Positions 52,578 through 62,570 of a stretch of DNA of 64,000 nt are shown here, piece by piece. The notes under the pieces were generated by a model. It did not search any database. It had not been told where the DNA came from and saw nothing but the letters and a program-made list of their open reading frames with translations. Each line of letters opens with the position of its first letter. Position 1 is the first letter of the stretch. Position numbers and translations under genes: made by a program. The DNA lies in assembly GCA_016935665.1 (NCBI GenBank), contig JAFGQN010000043.1:1-64000 (forward strand), in the 5' to 3' direction. The stretch comes from Deltaproteobacteria bacterium (lineage in GTDB: Bacteria > Myxococcota_A > Polyangia > JAAYKL01).

Positions 52578-54863
52578 TTACGGCGCGGGTGTGGTTGCCA
52601 TGTCGTAGCCCAGCTGGGGTATCTGGTAATAGCCCATGGACTGTGCGGAAACGCCGGCGCGGTAAAACGGGTCCTGCATCAGCCAGATGCGACGCGTATC
52701 CGCTTCGATGTTACTCGAATAGATGAGTATCCGTCCGCGATCAGCGGCGATGATTTCCTCGCGAAAATCGCCAACCACATCGGCAATCGCCAGCAGCCGC
52801 ACATAATCCACGTCGTCACCGACGATGTCATCCGGTAAAGTGAGCACTGGAAATTGCTCATTTGTGTCGGGATCCCCTGGCTGATAAAAAGCAGTCGACG
52901 GCTCGCCTGACAATGGATCCAGTAGTTCGCGCTGAGGATCGCCATCCCAGTAGGCAGCAAATGGACTCAACATGTCAAAGAAAGATTCTTCCAACAGTAC
53001 GTCGCCCATGCTGTCAAACAGCCAGTAACCCGAGAGGTCGGCTTCGCCGCTGTAGCACTCGGTGCCTGGCGTATGCGCATACATGTCGGCACACAACCCC
53101 TGCTTGTGGATATGCGACGTTTTCCAGTCATTTATCCACAGCACACTGCCCGTGGCGGCGTCGACCATACCCATGCCACCGGCGTCATGTCCGCGTTCAC
53201 TGCCGTAGTAGATTTCGAGCCCGGGGTGGTTGGGGTCCAGGTCGCCCAGATACACGTGGTCCAGGTCGCCACGCCCGAGCGTCCACAGTACCGATCCATC
53301 GTCATCAAGCACCATTGCGCCCAGCACCACTTCCTCTTTGCCATCGCCATCGACGTCGCCGGCGCGCAGCGAATGCGCCCCCTGCCCCCAGTAGCGGTGC
53401 AGCTCTCGATAGTGGGCGTCGTACTCTGCAAAGCCATCTTCGCCGGGCTCAACCTTCTCAAGCAGGAAGGGATCTTCGTTTTCGTAGTACCAGGCCAGGG
53501 TGAGCCGTCCATTGGCGTATCGATACGCGGCAACCTTGTGCTTGCCGTATGTGCCGCGCGATACAATCACATGAGGCGTCTTGCCATCCAGGTGCGCGAT
53601 GGCCAATTGATTGCGCGAGTACCGGTTGTAGTCGGAGTATTCGCGCTCCTCCGCGGGTGTGCCTGGCGGGTCAGGTACGCGATATCCCGTTCGATCGGGC
53701 CAATCCGCCTCTGCCAGGATGGTTGTGCCGTCGAGGCCATCGACGATGCGCAGATACTCGGGACCGTTGACCACACGGCCGGTATCATCACGAAGCGCTT
53801 CCTTGCTCAACGAATCGTCGCCCGCCTTGACAATCAGTTCCGCGCGGCCATCCTGGTCGAGGTCGTGGATTAAATATGGCGCATACCACATTCCGGTTTC
53901 GATGGACCACCCCATGTCGTACGTCCACAGCGCCTGACCCTTGTCGTCGAACGCACTTACCTTGTAGGTTTCGTCCACCAGATACCAGTTACTCGTGGCA
54001 GGGTCGACAGTTACCGTTGAGTACCGAAACGCGTAGTCCAGCCGTCCGTTACCCTGAAGGTCTCCAAACGCCGGCCAGCGCGCATGTCCGCCACGGCCAC
54101 CTGTTATAAGCGCCAACACCGGTATTGCGTCAGAAATCGATTTCCATGCCGGCGCAGAGTTCGGTTGTTCCACGCCGTGTATGACCGCGCGCACGTAAAA
54201 CGTCTGATCGAGTGTGGCGCCTTCGGCAACGAAGTTGGTGCGCCCCGCCAATGGTTCGGTCGTCAGGCGTACAGGCGACGCGTCACCCGTCACCGAATAC
54301 ACATGAAACGCAATGGACACGTCGTCGTCGGCCTGCAGCCGCCAGCTTAAAAACACTCCGCGGTCATGGGGCAGCGCAACCAGCGCGCGATCGAGCGAAG
54401 GCTGCCACGGCGTTGCAGGACCGATTGGCGTGGATATGAACTCACACGGTTGTCCAGGCTGCCGGCATATGAAACCATCTTCAACCGCATCGCACAGTGC
54501 CGAACAGCCATCGGAAGATGTGGTGTTGCCGTCATCGCAGACCTCAGACGCTTCAACGACGCCATTGCCACATCCCGATGGTTCGATTCCCAGCGAGTCA
54601 GTACCAACATTGGGGATTGTCGCCGTATCTGTATCAATCCGGGAATCCGACGATGGAGACAGGGTATCCGGCGCCATTGAAGACGTGCCAGAATCCGTTG
54701 AAATTGAAACCGACGTGTCACCATAAATGGAATCGGTTGAAACGGGGATAACAGACGTTGAGTCCAAACCTTTGTGGTCCAAAGAAGCATTCGAAGAGCA
54801 GCCAGTACCATTTGTAAACACCAGCAACGCAATACCTGTTAGAACGATAATTTGAGGAATCAA
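52578..54863 (-). CDS. Tethered lipoprotein, rhamnogalacturonan lyase (PL11 family)
   Basis: A 761-aa lipoprotein (lipobox GTGC), then an Asp/Thr/Ser tether, then a myxobacterial cysteine-rich repeat (CGNGVVEASEVCDDGN ... CSALCDAVEDGFIC; about 97-140), and then a PL11 rhamnogalacturonan lyase domain (about 165-760) with calcium-type DxDxDG loops (HDLDQDGRAE, GDVDGDGKEEVV) and the family's ARWPAFGDLQGNGRLDY and SHIHKQGLCADMY. It cleaves rhamnogalacturonan I of pectin by beta-elimination. It starts at TTG (54863): AGGAGG lies seven bases before it, and upstream in-frame codons lack a ribosome-binding site. Confidence 0.9.
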   Translation of the reverse strand: MIPQIIVLTGIALLVFTNGTGCSSNASLDHKGLDSTSVIPVSTDSIYGDTSVSISTDSGTSSMAPDTLSPSSDSRIDTDTATIPNVGTDSLGIEPSGCGNGVVEASEVCDDGNTTSSDGCSALCDAVEDGFICRQPGQPCEFISTPIGPATPWQPSLDRALVALPHDRGVFLSWRLQADDDVSIAFHVYSVTGDASPVRLTTEPLAGRTNFVAEGATLDQTFYVRAVIHGVEQPNSAPAWKSISDAIPVLALITGGRGGHARWPAFGDLQGNGRLDYAFRYSTVTVDPATSNWYLVDETYKVSAFDDKGQALWTYDMGWSIETGMWYAPYLIHDLDQDGRAELIVKAGDDSLSKEALRDDTGRVVNGPEYLRIVDGLDGTTILAEADWPDRTGYRVPDPPGTPAEEREYSDYNRYSRNQLAIAHLDGKTPHVIVSRGTYGKHKVAAYRYANGRLTLAWYYENEDPFLLEKVEPGEDGFAEYDAHYRELHRYWGQGAHSLRAGDVDGDGKEEVVLGAMVLDDDGSVLWTLGRGDLDHVYLGDLDPNHPGLEIYYGSERGHDAGGMGMVDAATGSVLWINDWKTSHIHKQGLCADMYAHTPGTECYSGEADLSGYWLFDSMGDVLLEESFFDMLSPFAAYWDGDPQRELLDPLSGEPSTAFYQPGDPDTNEQFPVLTLPDDIVGDDVDYVRLLAIADVVGDFREEIIAADRGRILIYSSNIEADTRRIWLMQDPFYRAGVSAQSMGYYQIPQLGYDMATTPAP

Positions 54864-55584
54864 AAAAACACCTCCTGAAATATGGACACAAATGTGTGTC
54901 TCTGTATGTGGCACAACGCGCCAGCCAACAATTTTTTCTCTGCCGAATCACATGTACGGCGACTCAATCGCGGTGGCTATTGCAAAAGACGTGACAATAT
55001 TATTACAAAAATACAATGTTTCCAAAATCGATTTACCCCCCCTTGAACCTTACACACGATTCGACGCACCCAAATACCGCAGAACGACGTTTCTTTTTCA
55101 CCATTCGCAAATGAAATATCACAATGCAGGAATGAAACGCACCTGGCATGAATGAAGTTGTCAACGCCGAAGGCGCCCTCGTCTGGCTCTTTCCCGATGG
55201 TGTTCAGCGAACACCGATTAGCTTTATTCACCGCAGGGACTGAATGCTGCACCAGCGCGATACTCTACTGCGCTGCCTGCGATACGATACATCCACCTAT
55301 CCGTGTGAGATCTCTCGATGCAGTAACGGGTGCGACGCACTTCTGTCTCGCTCCCCTCGGGTATCCATGACCCCGCACCATGTTCGGGCAGTGCAAAGGA
55401 AAGTTCTTCCAGGGCTTCATCGGGCGACGTGTCCCTATCGTTTGATAAAACCAATTTACAATGGCAGGATTTGGCTTTTGCATGATGTTGTCATTCATCA
55501 TTTGATGTGCACACCGCACATCCACTTTCGAAACCAAATCCGGCGCAACGTCACGGTTCATTGGGCTTACCCTGGAAGGGGGGG
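54864..55584. other. Gene-poor region upstream of the pectin lyase gene
   Basis: Several short overlapping frames occur on both strands but none is convincing. One plus-strand frame at 55148-55246 encodes about 32 residues (start MNEVVNAEGALVWLFPDGVQ), which might be a fragment, but it matches nothing I recognise. The region must carry the promoter of the PL11 gene. It has the look of relic DNA near other broken genes. Confidence 0.35.
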
Positions 55585-57412
55585 TCAAGGTGTATAAACG
55601 GGCGTCGAGGGCGTGTGGGGTATGAACACAAGATCGTCAGTATTGTTCATGCTATCCAGCAGATCCTTCATATCATTCTTCTCAGTATCCGTTCCATATA
55701 ACCATATATGGATAGCGTCGCTGATAAGGTCGTCGGCAGTGTATAACGTTCCATTAAACATAAATGTTGTACCTGCCTCGCCAAGTCTGTACTGAACGTT
55801 AAACAGGAAAGCAAGCAGCTGTTGCGCCAGTTGCTCTGCCGGGTCCCCGCCGCCATTGGAATCAGTGAGGAAATGCGAGATCTCCGCACCGGCCTCTCCT
55901 TCACCAGCCGCAATTCCGTCAGTGATTTTTTCATTATTATAGGCAGCATCCACAGGGGTGCCGTCAGAATACACCCCGTCAAAGGGCTCATCTCCAGCGT
56001 CGAAGTAGGACGTTGGTGAACTATAAGGTACAAGTTTATTTACATGATTGATATATACGTCCGTGATTTCTCCCAGGCCATTCCTGTTGTGCCAGTATCC
56101 CTTTGTTCCAAAATCAGCATGGGACAACAGATAGTTCGTGAAGACAACTTCAGATGAAGAGCCTGCTATAACCGGGCCGTCATCCGTGTAGGTGAGCGTG
56201 GAGACGACATCAAAACTCTGGCTTGTTTCTCCGGTTGCAATCCATCCGCCGACCTCAGGTATGATTTCGGTTACTGTATAGCTTCCGGGCAGTAACCCGT
56301 TATATACTGCAACACCGTCCGAACCGGCTGTCAGTTCTGTAGACCATACAACTGCTTCATCCGGAGCTATACGCTTAAGCGTGAATTTCCATCCTGGAAC
56401 GCCCGGCTCACCTTCATCGTCAATACCATTGGCGTTTCTGTCGTACACCTTCTTAACAGTTACAGATCCCGTCCCGAAATTTCCATAGATTAGCTCATGA
56501 AGCTCCTGTGTTGCTTTTCTTGAGAAATCGGCTGTTATCGAAACATTGACGTCAGGAGAAGCAGTAACATCTTCCAACCGGCAGGAAGCATTCTGACCAT
56601 CAAGAATGGCTACCGTCTGAATCACTCCAACAGGTATATCTTCTGTAAAAATAAAGTCGCCCGGTTCGGCAGCCACGATAGTAAACGGGGTATAATCAGA
56701 TCCCCCATCAACGGTCGTTACATAGTTCACCGTCCATCCGATCACTTCTTCTTCCTCTCCTTCGTCCCAGACACAGTTCATATTCTTGTCATGAAATTTT
56801 CGTACGGTTATTTCGGGCGGTTCCACGTTGATATGTTTATCCTTAACCTTGAAATTATCTGTTTTTGACCATGCAGGGATGAATCCATGGTAATTTCCGG
56901 GGACATATCCTTCACCGTTTACACTCAGGCCTTTGCAGCTGTTTCCAGGAACAGGTTCCAGAACAGGATTAACAGGGTTGTACATTTCAACAGGGGTCAT
57001 CCATACTTTGTACACGCCTCCCGGGTTGGGGGTATCATCAAACGGATAGAGCTGAACCGTAATCGCGCCAAGCTTACTATGATCAACATCAACGCCCACT
57101 TCGTGCACTCCAACATTGTCAACCGCTTCCCATGCCCAAAGGGGGCCCGAATGAATGCATTCATAATTCCTCCCCAGATATTTGTCGATGACGCCCGCGT
57201 CATTAACATGCACTCTGCGTGCTGAAATGTGATCGGTGGACAGAAGCACCTTTCCACTGGGGTCGGTTACCTGAAAGTAGTAATCGCCTTCAGACAGTTT
57301 TGTCATTCTCAAAAGCACACCCAACCGCCATGAGAATTAAAATCATTACTATTGACAGGCGCCAAATCACGCAACCCGGCATGGTCTGCGTTGACGAATG
57401 AAAATCTTCCAT
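55585..57412 (-). pseudogene. SdrD-B-domain surface lipoprotein, frameshifted near its start
   Basis: The body (55585-57324) reads through about 575 codons: a first region (GDYYFQVTDPSGKVLLS), two SdrD-B-like domains (ITVRKFHDKNMNCVWDEGE and VTVKKVYDRNANGIDDEGE), and a C-terminal domain (GYWHNRNGLGE). This is the plan of calcium-binding surface adhesins. The signal peptide lies one frame away: ATG at 57412 with AGAGG seven bases upstream, then WRLSIVMILILMAVGC (lipobox AVGC), ending in TGA. Removing one base from the T run at 57298-57301 (A run in the gene) joins the two frames as ENDKLSEGDYYF. So either a real frameshift, a phase-variable site, or an assembly error. Confidence 0.7.
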
Positions 57413-58082
57413 GGATACCTCTGCTTTCCGCGCATACAACAGCGCCGATCTGCACGATTGCAGCGTGGCGGCTTATATACGCTGTAGTATTGTCGACCTG
57501 ATTTCCGACGTATCTGCGGGCAGTAAGAGAATCGTGGCCAGCGCTTCTCAGACTGTCGACGGACAGGTCATCTGTTTGACAACGCCTTCCTTCTGAAGGC
57601 TGGCTCTCTCCTGAAAACAGGAACAGAACCTGGTACAAATATATTGATGCATTTTTTTGAATCAACTGAATCAGCGGGTACCCAGTCTGCAGCAAATGAC
57701 CTACATTTTCATACATTAACCTGCAACCCGCAGATAAGACTGGGCTTTTGATCACTTCGCCCCAGGTCAAAATTCAATCACCTGAAATCGAATGAAAAAA
57801 AATTTCTGACCCCCCCTGCACTTCAGTCACAGTGGCAAAAGGAGACTGGGGTGGCAATGATGTTGAATTGACGAATGTGAGTTTGGTGAACAAAGACGTC
57901 GCAACCAACAGGAATGGACCCAAAGCCAACTGCACCGCCAAAAGAACTGTCCCCGTTGCCACGCGGTCCCCGTTGCCACGCGTTGCCACGAACTTTTTTT
58001 TGCAACCTGCCCCTGCAATATAGCGCGGTTATTTTTTGCTGCTATAGTTCACTGCGTTAGTTTTGGCCAACAGGAATAAACC
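57413..58082. other. Gene-free region with short GTTGCCACG repeats
   Basis: No gene is supported. Near 57955-57995 the motif GTTGCCACG occurs three times with close spacing. Overlapping frames on both strands (around 57820-58020) have no recognisable domain. The stretch lies between the frameshifted SdrD-B gene and a parA fragment and looks like decayed DNA. Confidence 0.4.
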
Positions 58083-58319
58083 ATGAGGAATACAACTATG
58101 GCAGCCGGTGTTGGATACGGTTCAGGAAAAACGAGCCGCACAGTGAATCTGGCGGATGCGCTGGCAAAAAAGAACACTCCGTGTTGATTATTGATTTGGA
58201 TGCGCAGGGAAGCGTCGGCCTGGTATCGAAAAAAAAAAGACACAGAACGAACGAGTCTGGCAGAGGCAGGTCGAGTGCTGTTGACGCTGGTGTCTGCCTT
58301 TAAAATACATGTTGTGTAG
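58083..58319 (+). pseudogene. ParA/Soj-like ATPase fragment with two A-run frameshifts
   Basis: The first part reads MAAGVGYGSGKTSRTVNLAD, a ParA-type deviant Walker A (GSGKTS) with NLADALA. One added A at the run 58166-58171 continues the protein as KKEHSVLIIDLDAQGSVGLVS, which is the ParA IDLDPQG motif. One fewer A at the ten-A run 58229-58238 continues it further to a TAG at 58317-58319. Even with both repairs, only about 75 residues remain, so it is a 5' fragment of a partition-type gene and not functional as it stands. Confidence 0.6.
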
Positions 58320-58378
58320 AATAAACCGTTTTTGCGATTGGACGCATTTTGTGGCGAAACGCCTACGGGAGGAACACT

Positions 58379-59326
58379 ATGAAGATCAAACGGATTTACG
58401 ACCCGGCAATTCAAAATCAAGCATCAATGATTCCGTTGTTTGATGTCTCCAATCCTGATGTAGCCAGGGAACAATTAAACGCTTTTTACCAGCACCTGGC
58501 GGCAATAGGTGTGAAGAGACCTGAGGACGACAGGGTAGAAGAGATAAGTCAATCGGTATCGAGGCAAGATGGCTCCAACATACCGATTCGAATATATATG
58601 CCGAAGGACAGACGGGATGCGGGGCCGTGCTTTATCAACTTTCATATGGGGGGCTTTATTCTGGGTGATCTGGAGATGGAGCATGTTCGTGCGCTCAACA
58701 TGGCCGCCAGAGGCGGCGCCGTAGCGATTGGCGTAGACTATCGTTTGGCCCCTGAACACCCTTTTCCGGCCGGTGTGGAGGATTGCTATGACGTATTAAA
58801 TTGGGTGTGGAAAAACGCAAAAGAGCTCAAGGTTGACGCATCCAGGATTGCAGTGGGGGGAGGCAGCGCGGGTGGAAACCTGACCGCTGCTGTTGCATTG
58901 ATGGCACGAGATAATAATGGACCGAAAATCGCCTATCAAATGCTGTTCTACCCGGTGCTGGACGATACGTGCAGCACGTGGTCAATGAAAAACGGCGGCG
59001 AGGCATATATTTGGAACACTCAAAACACGTCGGACATGTGGAAACACTATCTCGGAGCCGACCGCGCAAATATTTCCCCTTATGCCGCGCCCATCAGAGC
59101 CGAGGATATGTCTCATCTGCCCCCTGCATATATCATGACCTGTGAACACGATGTTTTTCGTGATGAAGGAATTCTGTATGCCACGAAATTGCTGACGGCC
59201 GGCGTCCCTGTCGAGCTGCACAACTATCCGGGCACGGTTCACGGCTTTGACTTGTTGATTGACTCAGAGATATCAAGAAGGGCAATGGATGATGGCATCG
59301 AGGCATTTAAAAAGGCGATGATATAA
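58379..59326 (+). CDS. Alpha/beta hydrolase, hormone-sensitive-lipase-type esterase
   Basis: A 315-aa soluble esterase. The HSL oxyanion motif HGGG appears as HMGGF and the nucleophile motif GDSAGG as GGGSAGGN, with the catalytic Ser kept. The Asp is likely in TCEHDVFRDEG and the His in TVHGFDL. DYRLAPEHPFPAGVED is a family signature. It hydrolyses short- to medium-chain esters; the substrate is unknown. The ATG at 58379 has GGGAGGA upstream. No signal peptide, so it is cytoplasmic. It follows the parA fragment. Confidence 0.87.
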   Translation: MKIKRIYDPAIQNQASMIPLFDVSNPDVAREQLNAFYQHLAAIGVKRPEDDRVEEISQSVSRQDGSNIPIRIYMPKDRRDAGPCFINFHMGGFILGDLEMEHVRALNMAARGGAVAIGVDYRLAPEHPFPAGVEDCYDVLNWVWKNAKELKVDASRIAVGGGSAGGNLTAAVALMARDNNGPKIAYQMLFYPVLDDTCSTWSMKNGGEAYIWNTQNTSDMWKHYLGADRANISPYAAPIRAEDMSHLPPAYIMTCEHDVFRDEGILYATKLLTAGVPVELHNYPGTVHGFDLLIDSEISRRAMDDGIEAFKKAMI

Positions 59327-59842
59327 ACCGAGCTTTCCCCTGCGTCGCCGCCTGTGCATTTTGTTGCCTCAATTTTTCAATGATTACTGTCGGTATGAAT
59401 TTTTTGCAAGACTCCGTCCCGCCGCGAGCCGCAGCAGGGGGTGCTGCATCATTCGAAAATCATAGGCTTTGAAACAAAACGACATATTTCGTTCAGATGA
59501 AGGCGCCTGAGTTGATTCAGGTTTTTTTTGAGGCTTCCAAATCTCAAATTGGTGCATTGTTGCGCGTTCAGGTGGGTACGAAGTAAAATTTTTCAATGAA
59601 CCAAACACGCGTCGCATTTTCTCATGCAGATTTCTTCAGAGAAATGCAATGGTGTCCATTGGAGGGTAAGGAAATTGCGTTGGAGAATGTGAGAACTGAC
59701 TAATAGTCGGAATTGCTTGAATTTATAATCATAATCCGTACTATCGTCTTAAATCGATAACCAATCACCTGTACGAAGGTTTGCCGGGAGTTGGTCCCGT
59801 GGGAGCGCATCGCATGATGCCGCTTTACAGAAAGGAGCGCAA
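59327..59842. other. Gene-free region upstream of the collagen-like lipoprotein
   Basis: A 516-bp stretch with no supported gene. It contains an eight-T run (59522-59529) and short open frames that match nothing I recognise. It carries the promoter of the gene at 59843, whose ribosome-binding site AAAGGAG is clear just before the ATG. Confidence 0.4.
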
Positions 59843-61537
59843 ATGCGCAGATTTAATCTTAGTTGTTGTATTGGATGTGTCCTTGGTGTTGTTTTTGTTT
59901 TCGCAATGGGATGCAAGAGTGAAAACAATGGCGGCGGCTCAGTATCTGTCGAAAAGAATGTTGCTGCAACGCAACACAGCACGCTGAACCGGGTTGGCCA
60001 GCCGACGCAACTGCCGGATTGCGCGCCTGCGTTTAACGGTGAGATATATTATGTGGTGTCGACCAGCGAATTTTATTACTGCAATGGCCATGAATTTACT
60101 CAGCTGGATGTGCAGGGCGCCCCTGGCGCGGATGGTATCGGGTGGCTTGTTTCAACATCTGCTGCGCCCAGTGCCAGCTGTGCGGCGGGTGGAATTCAGT
60201 TGAGTGTTGGACCTGATACCAATGGAGATGCCATTCTGGCTGCGGATGAAGTCGCGTCGATCGAATTTGTATGCAACGGCGTTGATGGCGCTGATGGTAC
60301 TAACGGTGTTGACGGAGCTGACGGTGTTGATGGTATCAATGGTATTGATGGTATGAACGGCGTTGACGGAGCTGATGGTGTTGATGGTACGAACGGCGTC
60401 GATGGAGCCGATGGGCAGGACGGTGTGGACGGCAGTTCGTGTTCGGTGACTGACAATAACGATGGGACTGCCACTATCGCATGTGATGATGGCACGTCTT
60501 TTACTGTAACGAACGGTACGGACGGTAAAGACGGACAGGACGGTCAGGATGGTGAAGACGGTCAGGATGGTGAAGACGGTCAGGATGGTGAAGACGGTCA
60601 GGATGGTGAAGACGGTCAGGATGGTGAAGACGGTCAGGACGGTGAAGACGGCACTTCCTGCACGGTGATTGACAATGAGGATGGAACCGCGACGATCAAA
60701 TGCACCGACGGTACTTCAGCGGATATTGGCAGTGAACCGACACCGCTGATTATCAGGACAACGAATCTCCCCGTTTCATCCGATTGCCCCAGCGGCGGCG
60801 TTTTCACAGAGGTTGGATACGACCTTGACGGCAACGAAAAGCTTGACGCATCTGAAATTGTCAGTACTTCCACCCGCTGCAATCCTGTTGTGTGTTCTGG
60901 TACATCACTCAATACCGATAACGCCGTAGCGGCATTCGCTGCTCAGAAATGTACCCGCATGGAAGGATCCTTAACAATTGGTGGAACCGTTTCGTCTTTG
61001 GCCGGTCTCGAAACACTTTTGGAAATAACCGGTGCGCTTTCAATTCACGATACCACACAGCTGATTGATCTGACCGGGTTGGAAGGTCTTAAACAGATTG
61101 ATGGAAACCTTAATTTGTTGAATAACGTTGCTTTGTTGGATCTTGCCGGGATGGAAAGCATCGTCAGTGTTGGTACCGATCTAAACCTGTCGGAAAACAG
61201 CGCGCTTGAAAACCTCGAAGGATTGGCGGGGCTCTCCAGCATTGGCGGCAGCGTGACAATCAGTGGCAACAGCGCACTTACCAATCTTGTGGGGCTGGAG
61301 GGTGTCTCCGTCATCGAACAGAGGCTGACGATTGTGAGCAATGACTCGCTGACAACCCTCGATGGACTGGAAGGAATCGCCAGTATTGGTGTATATCTTG
61401 GTATTTTGAACAATACCAGTCTGCCTCTATGTGCGATTGACCTGTTTGTGGCGGGCGTCGGTGCATTACCGGATGCTGCTGCCATCTCAATTTCTAACAA
61501 CGGCAGCACCGATCCGGGTTTGTGCGTCGCCCCCTGA
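59843..61537 (+). CDS. Collagen-like lipoprotein with leucine-rich C-terminal domain
   Basis: A 564-aa lipoprotein (lipobox AMGC, about Cys24). In order: an N-terminal domain, a collagen-like G-x-D/G-x-N block (about 145-195, GADGTNGVDGADGVDG), a short globular segment with NDGTATIACDDGTSFTV, a second Gly-x-Asp block (about 230-270, GEDGQDGEDGQD), a repeat of the short segment, another globular part (FTEVGYDLDGNEKLDASEI), and a C-terminal leucine-rich region (about 365-550; LAGLETLLEITGALSIHDT, LEGLKQIDGNLNLLNN) like receptor L-domains. It is likely surface-displayed as a trimer. The Gly-x-Asp triplets are unusually acidic and lack Pro. Confidence 0.85.
   Translation: MRRFNLSCCIGCVLGVVFVFAMGCKSENNGGGSVSVEKNVAATQHSTLNRVGQPTQLPDCAPAFNGEIYYVVSTSEFYYCNGHEFTQLDVQGAPGADGIGWLVSTSAAPSASCAAGGIQLSVGPDTNGDAILAADEVASIEFVCNGVDGADGTNGVDGADGVDGINGIDGMNGVDGADGVDGTNGVDGADGQDGVDGSSCSVTDNNDGTATIACDDGTSFTVTNGTDGKDGQDGQDGEDGQDGEDGQDGEDGQDGEDGQDGEDGQDGEDGTSCTVIDNEDGTATIKCTDGTSADIGSEPTPLIIRTTNLPVSSDCPSGGVFTEVGYDLDGNEKLDASEIVSTSTRCNPVVCSGTSLNTDNAVAAFAAQKCTRMEGSLTIGGTVSSLAGLETLLEITGALSIHDTTQLIDLTGLEGLKQIDGNLNLLNNVALLDLAGMESIVSVGTDLNLSENSALENLEGLAGLSSIGGSVTISGNSALTNLVGLEGVSVIEQRLTIVSNDSLTTLDGLEGIASIGVYLGILNNTSLPLCAIDLFVAGVGALPDAAAISISNNGSTDPGLCVAP
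60538..60654 (+). repeat. 18-bp coding repeat (GEDGQD) in the collagen-like gene
   Basis: About six near-identical copies of GGTGAAGACGGTCAGGAT encode the second Gly-x-Asp block. The copies are almost identical at the third codon positions too, unlike the first block, which points to recent expansion or slippage. The unit is a multiple of three, so length can vary without a frameshift. Confidence 0.85.
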
Positions 61538-61691
61538 TGATTATCATTCTGCCCAAAACACAGTCCTGAATGCACGTCTGAACACGCCATTGGCGTGAAT
61601 CGCAACAACATTTTTGAAAGAAGATCAGGGAAGATCAGGGGTTGGACGTTCTCACTTCACATATGTGTAGAGATTTGTCAGGTTTTGATTC

Positions 61692-62570
61692 ATGGCACGA
61701 AAAAAAACGAGATGATTTTCCCGGAGCGTGGCATCATGTGATGCACCGTGGCGCACGACGGAAATCGATATTCAATAATGAAGAACATTGCTTTCTGTTT
61801 TTGCAGTTGATTAGTGAGGCGATTGCACGGTTTGGGACTGAAGTGTATGGGCATCGCTTATGCCAAATCATTATCACCTGTTGGTGCGTTCAAAGCTGGG
61901 CAATCTGTAAAGAGTGATGCAATTTGTCAATGGAGAGTATACGCAGCGGGTCAATCGCCTGCATCGCCGGGATGGCCCGGTGTTTCGGGGGCGATTTCGC
62001 AGTGAACTGATATCGGATGAAAGCCGTTTACCATACGTGCCGGCATATATTCATTTGAATCCATTAAAAGCGCATCTGGTAACCCGAATTGATTCAGAGT
62101 GCTGGACAGGCACGGAAGTTATCTGGGCCGCAAGGATGCCCTTCAATGGGTCTCCACCACAAATTTTTCTCGACCTGTTTAAACCGCCTGCCAATCTGCA
62201 GACATACATGCTGGAATTGCATTGCGGCATACGGGACTGGCCGGAACTGCGTGATTTTGAATGGGGTGTGTTTGGGGCAAATCAAAATAGTGTTTCTGAG
62301 CAGCGTGCGGCAGGAATGAGTGGCATTGAGTTGCGCCGGCCGGACGAAGTGATTGAAAATATCATTAAAATTGCGGGTTGCAGCAGAACAGATCTGGAAC
62401 TTGCGGCAAGGGGTCAGGGGGCGAATTCTGCCAGACGGTTTGCCGTTGCAGCGTTGCGGAAATATACGCAGCGGACACAACGGGAAGTTGGCGAAAGAGA
62501 AATAGATGCTTTGGGAAACATTGTTTATCAGGAATCAATTTTTTCGCGAGCAATTTTATCAAAGAAGCGA
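61692..62570 (+). pseudogene. IS200/REP-type Y1 transposase pseudogene
   Basis: Three lesions break one gene. An extra A in the eight-A run at 61700-61707 separates MARKK from RDDFPGAWHHVMHRGA. A one-base loss near 61861 shifts the frame at the HUH motif (the repaired frame reads LMPNHYHLLV). A TAA stop near 61910 sits where TCA would give NLSRVMQFVNG. The later part (61914 onward) is open and includes a helical C-terminal domain (PDEVIENIIKIAGCS, LEARG-like) typical of this group. The natural 3' end is lost where the gene meets the convergent GH9-like gene. Confidence 0.75.

Noticed and set aside
53073-53873. Plus-strand frame of 266 codons in the PL11 gene
   Set aside because: It lies wholly antisense to a well-supported lyase domain and has no recognisable features.
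57309-57770. Minus-strand frame of 153 codons upstream of the SdrD-B body
   Set aside because: It has no domain and is out of frame with the lipobox segment that has its own ribosome site.
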